A stretch of DNA of 64,000 nucleotides, taken from assembly GCA_963786675.1 (NCBI GenBank), contig CAWAZY010000001.1, positions 410,187 through 474,186 on the forward strand, written 5' to 3'. Source of the DNA: JAGVSR01 sp963786675. Its GTDB lineage: Bacteria; Pseudomonadota; Alphaproteobacteria; Rhizobiales; Hyphomicrobiaceae. The notes beneath the pieces are model-generated. The model searched no databases. It saw only the letters and a program-made list of their open reading frames with translations, and was not told where the DNA came from. This document shows positions 36,221 to 45,803 of the stretch, piece by piece. Each line of letters opens with the position of its first letter. Position 1 is the stretch's first letter. A program made the translations under genes and the position numbers.

Positions 36221-36968
36221 TTGCCTTACGCCTCTTCTTCGTCAAATCGGTGATTTCAGGCGAGTTCACGCCTTCCGGCCGGCGCTCTTCGCCGACGATC
36301 TTGCCATCTTCGATGCGCACCACGCGGTCCGCATAACCCAGCGTGCGCGGGTCGTGCGTGACAGCCAGGACGCTGCGGTTCTGTTCCTTGGCGATGCGCG
36401 CCAGAAGCGCCATCACGGCGTGCCCGTTCTCGCTATCGAGCGCCGCCGTCGGTTCGTCCGCGAGCACAATGGACGGCGATGCCGCGATCGCACGCGCAAC
36501 CGCCACGCGCTGCTGTTCTCCACCCGACAGATTGCTCGGGTAATTTTGCAGCCGGTGACCCAGACCCACTTCGCGCAAAACTTCCTCGGCGCGCGCCGCG
36601 GCTGGATATCCCTTCTGGCCAAGCACATCGAGGGCGATGCGCACGTTCTCGACGGCATTCAACGTCGGGAACAGGTTGTAGCTCTGGAAGATGAAGCCAA
36701 TGTGCTTGCGGCGGAGTTCCGCCAGCTGTTCGGGACCCAGGCCTTCCGTCGCATGGCCAGCAATGCGGATGCGGCCTGACGTCGGCGACAGGATGCACCC
36801 CAAAATCGACAACAGCGTCGTCTTGCCGGAGCCGGACGGGCCCATGAGCAGCGTGAGTTCGCCAGGCACCAGCTTCAGGCTGACGCCCTTCAGCGCCATC
36901 ACCTTGCCGGCACCTTTGCCAAGCTCTTTGACGATGTCCTTGGCTTCGAGAACGGGGGCATTCGTCAT
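36213..36968 (-). CDS. ABC transporter ATP-binding subunit (DevA/LolD-like)
   Basis: A 251-residue ATPase. Walker A is MGPSGSGKTTLLSIL, the Q-loop GFIFQSYNLFPTLNAVEN, the signature LSGGEQQRVAVARAI, Walker B IVLADEPTAALD and the H-loop AVTHDPRTLGYAD. This is the MacB/LolD/DevA class, whose permeases have the extracytoplasmic FtsX-type domain. The start at 36968 overlaps the permease stop by 4 bases (ATGA), so the genes are translationally coupled. An Arg/Lys tail (KKRRKANA) lies at the C-terminus. Confidence 0.92.
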   Translation of the reverse strand: MTNAPVLEAKDIVKELGKGAGKVMALKGVSLKLVPGELTLLMGPSGSGKTTLLSILGCILSPTSGRIRIAGHATEGLGPEQLAELRRKHIGFIFQSYNLFPTLNAVENVRIALDVLGQKGYPAAARAEEVLREVGLGHRLQNYPSNLSGGEQQRVAVARAIAASPSIVLADEPTAALDSENGHAVMALLARIAKEQNRSVLAVTHDPRTLGYADRVVRIEDGKIVGEERRPEGVNSPEITDLTKKRRKANA

Positions 36969-38104
36969 CTGCTGAAGACCGTTGCTGGATCGATTTTGGT
37001 CACCTTGACGATGGCCGACACTGCCGAAATGGCACACATGAACAACGTGAGGGCGAAGAGCCAGAATGCAAGCCCCGGCGTCATCACGAGTGGGAGAGGC
37101 GAATTGCGGCTGACATAGAGGATGGCGAGCGCAATCAGCATACCCAGCACATAGCCGATCACGGCGCTCAGACCCGCCTGAGCCAGGATGACTTTGTGAA
37201 TGTAGGAGCCCGACGAACCCAGCGCACGCAGGGTCGCGAATTCGTTGATGTGATCCTTGGTGCTCGAATAGAGCGTCTGAGCGACGATGACCGTACCGAC
37301 CAGAATGCCGAGCAGGGCCCCACCAATCAGAGCGATACCGGCCCCTGTCTTGAACAGCCACTGCGACAAGCTTCGGTCGCGAAACTCGTTTTTGGTGAGG
37401 ACTTCTGCACCCTCGAGACGCTGCTGAAGAGCGTTGCGCACCTGTTCGATGTTGGCGCCCTGCTGCAGCTGAATAAGAAAGAAGGTGCTCTTGTCACCCT
37501 TCTCTCCATCCATGTTGAGAAGGTTGCGCGCCCGCTGCAGCGGCATGAAGACGTACGGCGACTGCGTGAAGGAGCGGATACCGTCGGTCAGCGCGCGCAC
37601 GCGTACCCGGCCGAGGCCGATCTGCGCCGTGCTGCCGAGACCCTCGATGCCGAGGTCGCCCAGGTAGGATTGATCGACGGCGATTGCATCTGGCGAGCGG
37701 ATATCGATCCAGCTGCCGTTGATGAGGTTCCATGGCTCAAGCCCGCCGTCCTCCGCGTCGATGCCCACGACGGCAACGCGCGTTGAGCCGCCACTGGGCT
37801 TGCGCCATTCCGCGAACGCCGAAACCATGGGGATCACGGCTTTGACACCCGGGGTCGCCAGAGCCTGATGGCGCTGGCCCGGCGTCAGCAGGATGCCGCC
37901 CTCTTCGAAACTCTTAGCGCCGAATGCCGTCACCCAAAGGTCGCTGTTGGCCTTTTCGATCATGTTGGTGATCATTCGGCTTGAGCCGAGGTAGAGGCCG
38001 AGCTGAACGGCAACCAGCACGATGGAAAACAGAATACCAACGAGCGTAACCGCGAGGCGGATACGATCGTGGAAAAGGTTGCGGAATGCGAGTGTCAAGA
38101 TCAT
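36965..38104 (-). CDS. ABC exporter permease (DevC/MacB-like)
   Basis: A 379-residue permease with the MacB/FtsX plan: helix I near the N-terminus (LAVTLVGILFSIVLVAVQLG), a large periplasmic domain (residues about 45-245), then three C-terminal helices (GIALIGGALLGILVGTVIVA, VILAQAGLSAVIGYVLGMLI, FWLFALTLFMCAISAVSAI). The frame is open for another hundred residues upstream, but those do not resemble the family; MILTLAFRNLFHDRIR at 38104 is the expected DevC start. First gene of the three-gene exporter unit. Confidence 0.88.
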   Translation of the reverse strand: MILTLAFRNLFHDRIRLAVTLVGILFSIVLVAVQLGLYLGSSRMITNMIEKANSDLWVTAFGAKSFEEGGILLTPGQRHQALATPGVKAVIPMVSAFAEWRKPSGGSTRVAVVGIDAEDGGLEPWNLINGSWIDIRSPDAIAVDQSYLGDLGIEGLGSTAQIGLGRVRVRALTDGIRSFTQSPYVFMPLQRARNLLNMDGEKGDKSTFFLIQLQQGANIEQVRNALQQRLEGAEVLTKNEFRDRSLSQWLFKTGAGIALIGGALLGILVGTVIVAQTLYSSTKDHINEFATLRALGSSGSYIHKVILAQAGLSAVIGYVLGMLIALAILYVSRNSPLPLVMTPGLAFWLFALTLFMCAISAVSAIVKVTKIDPATVFSR

Positions 38105-38510
38105 CGCGCGGGTGAATCCAAATTCAGGGTCTTGCAAGCCGTCATGACCAGTCGTGTCGTGGCCGTGGACAACATGCCTGCCGAAGAAAACTGGGCCGCC
38201 GCGAATTGCCGGCACCCGGGTTAAGTCATCGTCGGCGGGAACACCAAACCGGGGTACGAGCACCAGCCGGCGGCTCGTGGGCTCAAGCACCCGGAATAGA
38301 GCTTCGAAGGATCGTTTTGTACTACCAATGACGACATCCGTTAAGAGCAAAGCGCTTTGGCGAAAAAGTGTTCCGCGCCTGCGGCGCACTGACCGGCGTT
38401 GTTCCGTCACATCTCCCGCGTAGACGAAAACTTAACTTAAGTTCCTGTTTTTGCCGCTTTCCTGCATCACACAGACTGTGCGACATTCAATTCGTTCATC
38501 GGCAGCAAGG
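38105..38510. other. Intergenic region between the exporter permease and the DUF2147 gene
   Basis: About 400 bp between divergent genes. An open frame continues upstream of the permease but is Arg-rich and not convincing. The region near 38430-38460 is AT-rich (AACTTAACTTAAGTTCC, which contains an inverted TTAAC/GTTAA-like element) and is the likely site of the divergent promoters. Confidence 0.4.
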
Positions 38511-39113
38511 ATGAAACTCGTGTTACGCGGCACCAAGACGCAAGCCCATCGCCGCCTCAGGGCGGGTCCTGTACTCGGCCTCATGCTCCCCATGCTAGTG
38601 GCGGCGGGCGTCCCGCAGGCGCTCGCTCAAGATCCGCGCGAGGCTGGCCTTTGGTACGACGATACCGGCCGCGGCGCTGTGGAGATCCAACCCTGCGGCA
38701 CCAATCTGTGCGGCCGGATCGTTTGGCTCAAGGAACAGGTCAACGACAAGGGGCAGCCTCTTGTCGATCGGTTCAACCCGAACCCCGCGCGCCGCACGAC
38801 GCCCATCTGCGGCCTGCAAATTCTGGGTGGCTTGAAGGCGATGCCGGAAGGCACTTGGGATGCCGGCTGGATCTATGATCCGAAAACGGGGTCAGCCTAC
38901 GATGCCGCCATCCAAATGCTGCGCGCTGATCAGCTCAAGGTTACGGGCTACAAAGGCGTGAAACTCTTCTCAAAGAGCTTTACCTGGCAGCGCGCGCCCG
39001 CTGATTTGCCACGCTGCAGCACAACGTCGGCAAGCCAGGCTCCCGCGCCCAATAAGACGACGAAGTCCAGCAAAGCCGCCGCCGGTGAAGCCCTGCCGTG
39101 GGCGAAGCAGTAA
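38511..39113 (+). CDS. DUF2147 secreted protein
   Basis: A 200-residue protein with a long signal region (LGLMLPMLVAAGVPQALAQ) and a DUF2147 domain from about residue 45 to 155, recognised by GLWYDDTGRGAVEIQPCG, LCGRIVWLKE, GLQILGGLKAMPEGTWDAGWI, YDPKTGSAYDAAIQM and the VTGYKGVKLFSKSFTWQR end. The family is common in Proteobacteria and thought to be lipocalin-like, with no proven function. A Ser/Thr/Lys-rich tail follows. AAGG directly precedes the ATG at 38511. Confidence 0.88.
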   Translation: MKLVLRGTKTQAHRRLRAGPVLGLMLPMLVAAGVPQALAQDPREAGLWYDDTGRGAVEIQPCGTNLCGRIVWLKEQVNDKGQPLVDRFNPNPARRTTPICGLQILGGLKAMPEGTWDAGWIYDPKTGSAYDAAIQMLRADQLKVTGYKGVKLFSKSFTWQRAPADLPRCSTTSASQAPAPNKTTKSSKAAAGEALPWAKQ

Positions 39114-39217
39114 CAGCTCTGGTACATTCCAAGCGAACCACGCGCTGCGCGAGCGAGATTGCGTTCGCGCCGGGATGCGGTCGGTTATTGAAATCACCTG
39201 CAAACCACCTGACATGC

Positions 39218-39252
39218 AAAACGCCGCCCCGGTGAATTCCGGAGCGGCGTTT
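39218..39252. terminator. Bidirectional terminator between DUF2147 and hydrolase genes
   Basis: AAACGCCGC / GCGGCGTTT arms, extended inward by CCCGG / CCGGA around a TGAATT loop. The outer A and T runs allow termination in both directions between the two convergent genes. Confidence 0.85.
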
Positions 39253-39278
39253 GAATTTGTGCGCAAAATCGAGGGCTT

Positions 39279-40169
39279 TTATTCGCCCACGCCCTTGCCC
39301 GTCAGAAGCTGCTGGACGGCGGCCTTCTCTTCCAGGCGCTGCGTCAGTCGCGTCGCAAACTCAACGGCGCGATCCACGACAATGGACCGCTGACGGTCGA
39401 GCGTGACCATGTGGTAGCAGTCGTCAAGGACGGTGCATTCCACCAGACCACCCAGCTTGGACTGCAGCGTCAGCGCATTCCACAGCGCGCTCTGGTCGTC
39501 CTCACGCGGATGGAAGATCGCCGTGTCCTGCTTGATGCGGCCGAGACCCTTGCGAACTTCCCGGGCAAGCTGCTTGAACTCGAACACCAGTCCACCGCCG
39601 CGGCCGAACAGGTCCTCGATGGGGCGTTCGTCGCTCTTGAAGCTCTCGATGACGAAGTTACGGATGCGCTCGTCCTTGATGCCGTACGGCGCGCGCTGAC
39701 GGAAGTGGAACAGGCGGGCAAACCACTTCTGATGCACCAGCTTGAAGAAATAGAAGCTTCGCGGAATAGCCCAGCCGTTCGGCCAGATCGTGGGGGCGAA
39801 TAGCATCAGTCCCTGTACATCGTCAGGACGCTCGCGCGCCAGACGAAGAGCCAGCATGGCGCCAGCTGAAAGACCGCCCACGAGAATGACATCACAGCGC
39901 GACTTCAATTCGTCATGCGCAGCTTCGATGGCGCTATACCAATCTTTCCACGTCGAGAGGCCCGACACATCCGTGCCGCCGCCAAGACCGGGCAGAAGTG
40001 GGCAGTAGACGGTATATCCTTGGCGGGCCAGACCCTGCGCAACGAAGCGCAATTCGATCGGGTTCCCCCCGAGTGAGTGAATGAGAAGTACGCCGACACG
40101 ACCACCTGGGATAACGAGGCTGCCCCGGAATCCCGTAAATTTATCTTTGTTATTCATGTGGTTAGACAC
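39279..40169 (-). CDS. Carboxylesterase-like alpha/beta hydrolase
   Basis: A 296-residue cytoplasmic hydrolase of the monoacylglycerol-lipase/EST30 type. The oxyanion region is VLLIHSLGGNPIE (HSLGG, as in carboxylesterase Est), the nucleophile elbow is GGLSAGAML, the acid is in FHPREDDQSA, and the base in LDDCYHMVTLDR, a placement typical of EST30. The substrate is unknown. The start at a GTG (40169) or the ATG four codons later is not settled by a ribosome binding site. Confidence 0.87.
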   Translation of the reverse strand: MSNHMNNKDKFTGFRGSLVIPGGRVGVLLIHSLGGNPIELRFVAQGLARQGYTVYCPLLPGLGGGTDVSGLSTWKDWYSAIEAAHDELKSRCDVILVGGLSAGAMLALRLARERPDDVQGLMLFAPTIWPNGWAIPRSFYFFKLVHQKWFARLFHFRQRAPYGIKDERIRNFVIESFKSDERPIEDLFGRGGGLVFEFKQLAREVRKGLGRIKQDTAIFHPREDDQSALWNALTLQSKLGGLVECTVLDDCYHMVTLDRQRSIVVDRAVEFATRLTQRLEEKAAVQQLLTGKGVGE

Positions 40170-40182
40170 ACCCGCTCGTACT

Positions 40183-40644
40183 CTATACCAACCGAATTAA
40201 ACCGATCACGCCGTGAAAGCCAAGCACATCTTGTGCACCTGCCGCTTTCGGACGCATGCCGAGGGCCTGGAGCCATCCGCATTCATCAGCCGCTTTAACT
40301 AGAACCCGACGGAAACGTGCGCCCTGCCGGGGGTGAACTTGTTGCAGCGCAACAAGCTCGGAATTGTTTTTTGAACTGCCCGCCGCCCGTTGACGATAGG
40401 TCAGGGTGCCGCAAGCAACTTTGAAGACACAGACCGCGAGCTCCGAATCGACAAACGGACCATTATCAATGAGTTGCACGCGGATCGTTAAGATTTCGTC
40501 TGGCCAATGCCGGCGGCCGTTTCGCCCGGTAGTGGGGCTAAATCGTGGCGATAGGCTGGAAACCTGGAGCGCTTTGGCCGGTTCTGGGCCCGCAAGCCCC
40601 GTTACCGGACCGTTTGCGCTGATAATCTTGCACATCCGCGCCAT
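40183..40644 (-). CDS. Hypothetical protein
   Basis: A 153-residue protein that I do not recognise. The start at 40644 is chosen because GGGAG precedes it by about 11 bases; the frame is open further upstream. It has no signal peptide or membrane helix. The middle (EILTIRVQLIDNGPFVDSEL, then AVCVFKVACGTLTY) looks like a beta-rich globular domain; the rest is basic. It lies upstream of the hydrolase gene on the same strand with a 13-bp gap, so both may be one operon. Confidence 0.5.
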   Translation of the reverse strand: MARMCKIISANGPVTGLAGPEPAKALQVSSLSPRFSPTTGRNGRRHWPDEILTIRVQLIDNGPFVDSELAVCVFKVACGTLTYRQRAAGSSKNNSELVALQQVHPRQGARFRRVLVKAADECGWLQALGMRPKAAGAQDVLGFHGVIGLIRLV

Positions 40645-41037
40645 TTTGCCGTCTCTCCCGTCGATGCAAGGAGGTGGCGCCCTCCTGTTGGACCGAAGTG
40701 GTCCGCCGTCATCATGTTGCGGTGCAAACAAGATCGCCCAATAGGCATTAACGCTGGTCTGTGATTGTCGTTCCAGGCCGGTGCCATCGCGCCGTCGGCA
40801 CTCGGGCACCCAACCAGCCACCCCGACGGCCCGATCGCCCGCGCATCTGGAAATTGGATTGAGGCGAGCTTCGCCATTGAACGCGCCCCACCGGAGCGGT
40901 GTTTCTCTAAGGTCGGATCGCCTTAACGCTATGGCGTCATCTTGAGACCGCTATACTGATTGGCAATCCGGGGCAGACCCGCCCATGGCGAGGCCTTAGG
41001 TTTTTGCGGTCAGCCCGGCGCAAGGAGGCGATGCGCG

Positions 41038-42921
41038 TTGTCACGATTAGGAAGTGTGATCCCGTTCACGGCGAGCCTCACAGTCGCGATCGCACAGGTT
41101 TGCTCAGGATGGACCGGCGCGGCGGCGGCCGGTGCAACGCCCCCCGCTCCTTCGGGCTATGAGGCCTGTCAGACCACCGACGAGGCGGAATTCCGCAATG
41201 CCGTGGAACGCGTCACCACCGACGCCCTAAAGAAGGGCTTGTCCGGCGTGGATTACCCCGCTGCCGTTTCGGACGAGTGGCGACGCCTCGATGTCGGCCG
41301 GGTCATCGACAAGGAAGTGGATGCGGCTGTTGCTTCCGTCCGCGACGAGACCAGTTGGGGTGCTCTCCTTCAATCCCTTGGCAGCGAAGACAAGGCCCGC
41401 GAACTCGTCACGGCTGTCGCGGAACGGGTCTACCGGTCCGACGCCATGAAGAAGACGATTGAGGATCTGGCGATTGGCGTCGGACGATCGCTGGGCGGAC
41501 GTATCGAATTGGCCACCTCGGAAGCGGCTGGCCCCGCCATCACCTGCCTCCAGGCCTTCATCGGCCCCCGCTATGGATCCACGGTCGCCGGATTGGTGGC
41601 TGGAACGGCGAACTCTGATTTTGCCATCGGGCCAGAGGCCGCCGGTGCCGATATTACGGCCGGTGGCGTGCTCAGCCAGTCGAGCGAAGGCATCACGGGC
41701 GCCGCCATCCTCATCATGCGCCGCCAGTTGGCCAACATGGCCGGGCGCATCGGCCAGCGGATTGTCGGCAGCATCCTCTCCCGTCTCGTCTCCGTGGTTG
41801 CAGGCGGGATCGGCATCGCACTCATCGCCAAGGATGTCTGGGATCTGCGCCATGGCGTGCTGCCGATCATCGCCACCGAAATGAAATCGGCCGAGAGCAA
41901 GGCGAGCGTGCAGGAGGAACTTGCCAAAACCCTCGCCGAACAGATCGGTGGCCATATGGATGAGATCGGCAAGCAATCCGCGAACCGCATCGTCGCCATC
42001 TGGCGGGAGTACCGCGCGGCGCACACGCTGGTGCTCGATCTGGCGGAGCGCGAGCCCGGTTTCAGAAGCTTCCTTGATAAGGTCGACGCCAAGGCAATGC
42101 CGCGCGTCGATGAGACGACGGCCCTGATCGTCGCCAGCGAAGGCGAACCCGGCGTGCTGCGGCGTCTGGCGGACGGCACCCTGTCGGAAAGTGTCAACCG
42201 GCTCCCCGAAGCGGCCATGGACATTGCGCGCCAAACCCGCTCGCTCGATACGGCCCTGGCCTGGAACGCCGTCGCCGGCACCGCCATCGTCAAGGTGGTG
42301 GAATTAGAGATCTTCAATCGCGCAAAGCCGCAGGACTTCACAACGGACTCACTCAGCCGCATCGTCGCGCTTGGCGACCCGTTGGCGGTCAAGCGCATGG
42401 CCGCGGTACCTGCAGCCACCCGCGATGTCCTGTTCGAGCTCGACCCCGGAACCCTGACGACAGCCGCACGCGCGCTGGAGGAAAGCGAACTCAACGCTCT
42501 TGCCGGGTATATGACCGGACTGGGACCGGCTCCGCGGCAACGCCTTCTGCAATTGGTCGGCCAGTCGCCGCAAAGCCTCAAGGACCTGACGGTGCCGCGT
42601 GTGCGTGATGCGGTTCTTGCCAGCCGAAATCAGTCCGCCGCCCTGGAAATGCTGCTGCGCCCCCCGGGGACCGAAAGCACCGAGACCCTGCAAAGCGATG
42701 TCCGGTACGTCCTCGATGGCGAGGTTCATCCGCTGTTACTGTGGGAGCGGCATCCGATCCTGGTCGTGCTCGCGGGTCTTATGCTCGTCGTGGCGCTGCT
42801 GCTGCTGCGCCGGTTGTTCCGAAGACCTCCGGCACAGGGCGGCCCGCCGATCGGGCCGGCGTGTCTGGGTCCGGGCAGGGCACGATGCTCAGGGTCCGAT
42901 GTGCCCAAAATCAACGCCTGA
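41038..42921 (+). CDS. Large membrane-anchored protein of unknown function
   Basis: A 627-residue protein that I do not recognise. AAGGAGG at 41022-41028 lies 9 bases before a TTG, taken as the start; it is then followed by a signal-like segment (VIPFTASLTVAIAQVCSGW). Residues about 60-230 are helical and acidic. A hydrophobic helix is at about 265-290 (VVAGGIGIALIAKDVW), the part from 300 to 580 is helix-rich with repeated ALEESELNALAGYM-like segments, and a second transmembrane helix (HPILVVLAGLMLVVALLLL) is close to the C-terminus, followed by an Arg/Pro tail. The plan suggests a periplasmic or cytoplasmic helical body held by two membrane spans. Confidence 0.65.
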   Translation: MSRLGSVIPFTASLTVAIAQVCSGWTGAAAAGATPPAPSGYEACQTTDEAEFRNAVERVTTDALKKGLSGVDYPAAVSDEWRRLDVGRVIDKEVDAAVASVRDETSWGALLQSLGSEDKARELVTAVAERVYRSDAMKKTIEDLAIGVGRSLGGRIELATSEAAGPAITCLQAFIGPRYGSTVAGLVAGTANSDFAIGPEAAGADITAGGVLSQSSEGITGAAILIMRRQLANMAGRIGQRIVGSILSRLVSVVAGGIGIALIAKDVWDLRHGVLPIIATEMKSAESKASVQEELAKTLAEQIGGHMDEIGKQSANRIVAIWREYRAAHTLVLDLAEREPGFRSFLDKVDAKAMPRVDETTALIVASEGEPGVLRRLADGTLSESVNRLPEAAMDIARQTRSLDTALAWNAVAGTAIVKVVELEIFNRAKPQDFTTDSLSRIVALGDPLAVKRMAAVPAATRDVLFELDPGTLTTAARALEESELNALAGYMTGLGPAPRQRLLQLVGQSPQSLKDLTVPRVRDAVLASRNQSAALEMLLRPPGTESTETLQSDVRYVLDGEVHPLLLWERHPILVVLAGLMLVVALLLLRRLFRRPPAQGGPPIGPACLGPGRARCSGSDVPKINA

Positions 42922-43165
42922 GGCACCAACTTTCGGGGCCGGGGCCTCACCCAGGTCCGTCGTGGCCCGCCGGACGCAGGGCATTCAGCGCCTCAAACCG
43001 CCCTGGCGGCGGGAGCCTCAAGAATTCGTCCACAGGGTTGTTGGCGAAACCATGCCATGGCCCTCCACCGCCTGCTATAAGCCGCCCATACGGTTAGGGA
43101 ATCACAGCCGCGAGGGTTGGCTCATGGCAAGACTGGCAAAGATGCGGTTTCAGGGGGATACGACG

Positions 43166-43345
43166 ATGGGTTTGAAGGCACCAGGAATCCTGACTTTCAT
43201 GATTTCGGTTATCCTCACGGTGGCCGTTCTGTTCGTTTGGTTCTTCGACGCGAAGATCCCGCTGCTTGAGGGGCCCGGCCTTTTGATTGGCCTGCTGACA
43301 GCCCAGATCATCCTCATTCTCGGATGCACGATGCGGGGACTGTAA
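43166..43345 (+). CDS. Small two-helix membrane protein
   Basis: A 59-residue protein with two hydrophobic helices (FMISVILTVAVLFVWFFD and LLIGLLTAQIILILGC). AGGGGG lies 8 bases before the ATG at 43166; an in-frame ATG at 43124 is less well placed. It has no recognised family. A strong hairpin follows 43 bp after the stop. Confidence 0.65.
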   Translation: MGLKAPGILTFMISVILTVAVLFVWFFDAKIPLLEGPGLLIGLLTAQIILILGCTMRGL

Positions 43346-43387
43346 CGTCTGCTGCTCTGCAACATAAAATTCGTCCGGCACAGGTAG

Positions 43388-43410
43388 GCGCCGCGCTAAA
43401 AGCGCGGCGC
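43388..43410 (+). terminator. Terminator after the small membrane protein
   Basis: A perfect 10-bp stem (GCGCCGCGCT / AGCGCGGCGC) with an AAA loop, followed by TTCGCTGTTTTCG. It ends the plus-strand transcript. Confidence 0.75.
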
Positions 43411-43522
43411 TTCGCTGTTTTCGCCACCGAGACTTGCGCGTGCTCAAAACCTCCTGTGCGCAACTGTCGCGCGACAGACAGCGACCTGTTCCGACGGCAC
43501 GACTCCCTCGCACATTCAGTCC

Positions 43523-43711
43523 ATGATTGATCGCTCGACCCAGTTCTGGAAAAGTCCCCGCGTGCGCCAGTTCTCGCGGGAGATCGTGTTGGCCAGCGCC
43601 ATCACGGTGGCCGCGCTCATCATGTTCCTGGTGGCGCGAGAGCCGACGGAAGTCGCCTCGGTCCACCCCGGCAGCCCGTCGGCGACCGGTTCCGTCATCG
43701 GCAAGAATTAA
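43523..43711 (+). CDS. Small single-helix membrane protein
   Basis: A 62-residue protein with a charged N-terminus (DRSTQFWKSPRVRQFSRE), one transmembrane helix (IVLASAITVAALIMFLVA) and a short periplasmic tail. It has no recognised family. It lies between a terminator and the convergent pabBC gene, 47 bp from its end. No ribosome binding site of note is visible, so it could also be non-coding. Confidence 0.45.
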   Translation: MIDRSTQFWKSPRVRQFSREIVLASAITVAALIMFLVAREPTEVASVHPGSPSATGSVIGKN

Positions 43712-43758
43712 ACTTTCCGGGAGCGGCCCTACCGCCTGCTTCGATCCAGCGGATGTGT

Positions 43759-45615
43759 TCAGCCCAGGCGCTCGGCAGGCATCAGACCCCGCACTGAATT
43801 TCCCAAATAAACCGGATAGGCGCCGTCGAGGTCTTCCGCACGGAGGATACCTTCGACGGCCCGGCCGGTCGCCAGCAGTTCCGCGCGCAGCACGCCAGGC
43901 AGCAGACCCGCCGGCAGTGGCGGCGTAACCAGGCAGTCGCCCTTTTCAACAAAGATGTTCGTCCGGCTGCCTTCGGCAAGTTCCCCACGTTCGTTGAGAT
44001 AGACAACCTCGTCGGCGCCTGCGGTGTCGGAATAGAACTTCCACTCCTGATCGTAGAGTTCACGCCGCGTCGTCTTGTGAAACAGGAATGTATCGCCGCT
44101 GTCGAGGCGGGTTGGCGAGATGACGTAGCGCATGCGGGCACCCTCATGCGGGGCCGATTGCGCCGCGCTCGTCACCGTCACGCGCCCATCTTCGGCCAGT
44201 AGCAGACGAACGCGCAGGCGCGGCTGCGTCTTTCCCGCGCTCAGTACTTCCCGTTCCAGCGCCGACAGCGCGGCGGCCTCATCCAACTTGAATGAGAAAT
44301 AGCTGGCTGACGCCCGCAACCGTTCGAAGTGCCGCTCCAGCAACCAGAACCCCGTCCCTTGCTCCCAGAGCAGCGTCTCGATCAGCTCAAACGTCTTTGG
44401 CGGATCGGTGAGGAACTTCATTTTGAGGAGACATTCGTCATACTCCTTCGCGCCAACGGAATCGTACACCACACCCGAGCCGATGCCCATTTCGCCGGTG
44501 CCATCGCGGAAAATGATGGGCGTGCGGATCGCCACATTGAACAGCGCCTGACCTTGCGGTGAAATCGTGCCGATGGCGCCGCAATAGACACCCCGCGGCT
44601 CCGTTTCGTATTCGGCAATGAGTTCCTGAGCTCGGATTTTCGGCGCGCCAATGACCGACCCCGGCGGGAATATGGCGCGCATCAAATCGTACAGCGACAC
44701 ACCATCCTTGAGCGTGGCGCGCACCCCAGACGTCATCTGGTGCAAGGTGCGGTAGGTTTCGACGGTGAACAGGTCCGTCACTTCGACACTTCCGATCTCC
44801 GACATGCGTCCGATATCGTTACGCATCAGATCGACGATCATCAGGTTTTCTGCGCGTTGCTTGGTGTCGGTGGCCAGGATGCGGCGGGCTTCCGCATCGG
44901 CCTCGGGCGATCCGCCACGCGGTGACGTCCCTTTCATGGGCCGTGTTTCGATTTCGCGCCCATTGAGTTCGATGAACAGTTCCGGGCTGGCGGTCAGCAC
45001 CGTCACTTCGCCCGTATCGACCACGCCGCCATACGCCACGCGCTGGCGCTGGCGCAGATCGCGATAGAATGTGAGGGGCGAACCCGAAAGCCGGAAACGC
45101 GCTTTGAACGTGAGGTTCAGCTGGTAGATGTCGCCGGCGCGGATCATCTCCTGCACCTTCTCGAAGCGCTGGACATACTCGTCCTTGCTCCACGCCCGCG
45201 TGACATTACTGAACTGATAGCTGCCGCTCTTGGTATGGGTCGATAGCCACGTATCGACCTGCGCTTCGGTCAGCGCGGCCGGCGCATGATAGAGCCCGAA
45301 CCACAAGAGCGGAACTTTCCGCTCCGGCGGCATGAGACCGGCGAGCTTAGTTTCAAGCACGTAGCCCAATTCGAACGAGAAAAAACCCGCCGCGTGCAGG
45401 CCCGACGCGATCCCCTTTTCCAGCGCGGCAAAGGCGGCCGGAACATCGCCCGGGTTGTGCGCAACGACGATGGCGGCCGGTTCCGTGAACAGCAGGGACG
45501 CGGGCCCCCGGCCGGAACTGTTGTCGAGGAGTACGAAGGCTTCTTCCAGACGTGCAGCGCTTGGGGCAGCGGCGGGCTTTTCAGGCGCGCGGCGGCCCGG
45601 TTCGTCGATCTTCAT
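43759..45615 (-). CDS. pabB: Aminodeoxychorismate synthase component I fused to 4-amino-4-deoxychorismate lyase
   Basis: A 618-residue fusion. Residues about 20-365 are the chorismate-binding PabB part with QLNLTFKARF, TASPELFIELNG, RPMKGTSPRG, LMIVDLMRNDIGR and FPPGSVIGAPKI. From about 375 to the end it is a PabC-like aminotransferase IV fold with WEQGTGFWLLERHFERLR and DEVVYLNERGELAEGSRTNI. Together they turn chorismate and ammonia into p-aminobenzoate for folate synthesis. The glutaminase PabA is not here. The fold-type IV lysine region (FLFHKTTRRELYD) is present. A start at 45648 is also open. folE, another folate gene, is in this window but not in the same operon. Confidence 0.92.
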   Translation of the reverse strand: MKIDEPGRRAPEKPAAAPSAARLEEAFVLLDNSSGRGPASLLFTEPAAIVVAHNPGDVPAAFAALEKGIASGLHAAGFFSFELGYVLETKLAGLMPPERKVPLLWFGLYHAPAALTEAQVDTWLSTHTKSGSYQFSNVTRAWSKDEYVQRFEKVQEMIRAGDIYQLNLTFKARFRLSGSPLTFYRDLRQRQRVAYGGVVDTGEVTVLTASPELFIELNGREIETRPMKGTSPRGGSPEADAEARRILATDTKQRAENLMIVDLMRNDIGRMSEIGSVEVTDLFTVETYRTLHQMTSGVRATLKDGVSLYDLMRAIFPPGSVIGAPKIRAQELIAEYETEPRGVYCGAIGTISPQGQALFNVAIRTPIIFRDGTGEMGIGSGVVYDSVGAKEYDECLLKMKFLTDPPKTFELIETLLWEQGTGFWLLERHFERLRASASYFSFKLDEAAALSALEREVLSAGKTQPRLRVRLLLAEDGRVTVTSAAQSAPHEGARMRYVISPTRLDSGDTFLFHKTTRRELYDQEWKFYSDTAGADEVVYLNERGELAEGSRTNIFVEKGDCLVTPPLPAGLLPGVLRAELLATGRAVEGILRAEDLDGAYPVYLGNSVRGLMPAERLG

Positions 45616-45803
45616 ATCAAGGCGTCTTCCCGGCTTCGCTGCAGGCACCGCGCGCGCCAGGAGCCGTTGGACCGGCTGTGGGCGGACGAGCGTTCGGGCG
45701 TGGATCCGAACATGACTATTTTACAGTACGGCAGGGCGGCGCGAAACCCGCACGCGCGAGATCACCGCGGGGGCTCCGACAGGGCTGCTCCAGCGCGTAA
45801 AAG

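Noticed and set aside
36965..38410. Permease with a 100-residue N-terminal extension
   Set aside because: The extension is Arg-rich and unlike DevC/MacB proteins; the typical start is at 38104.
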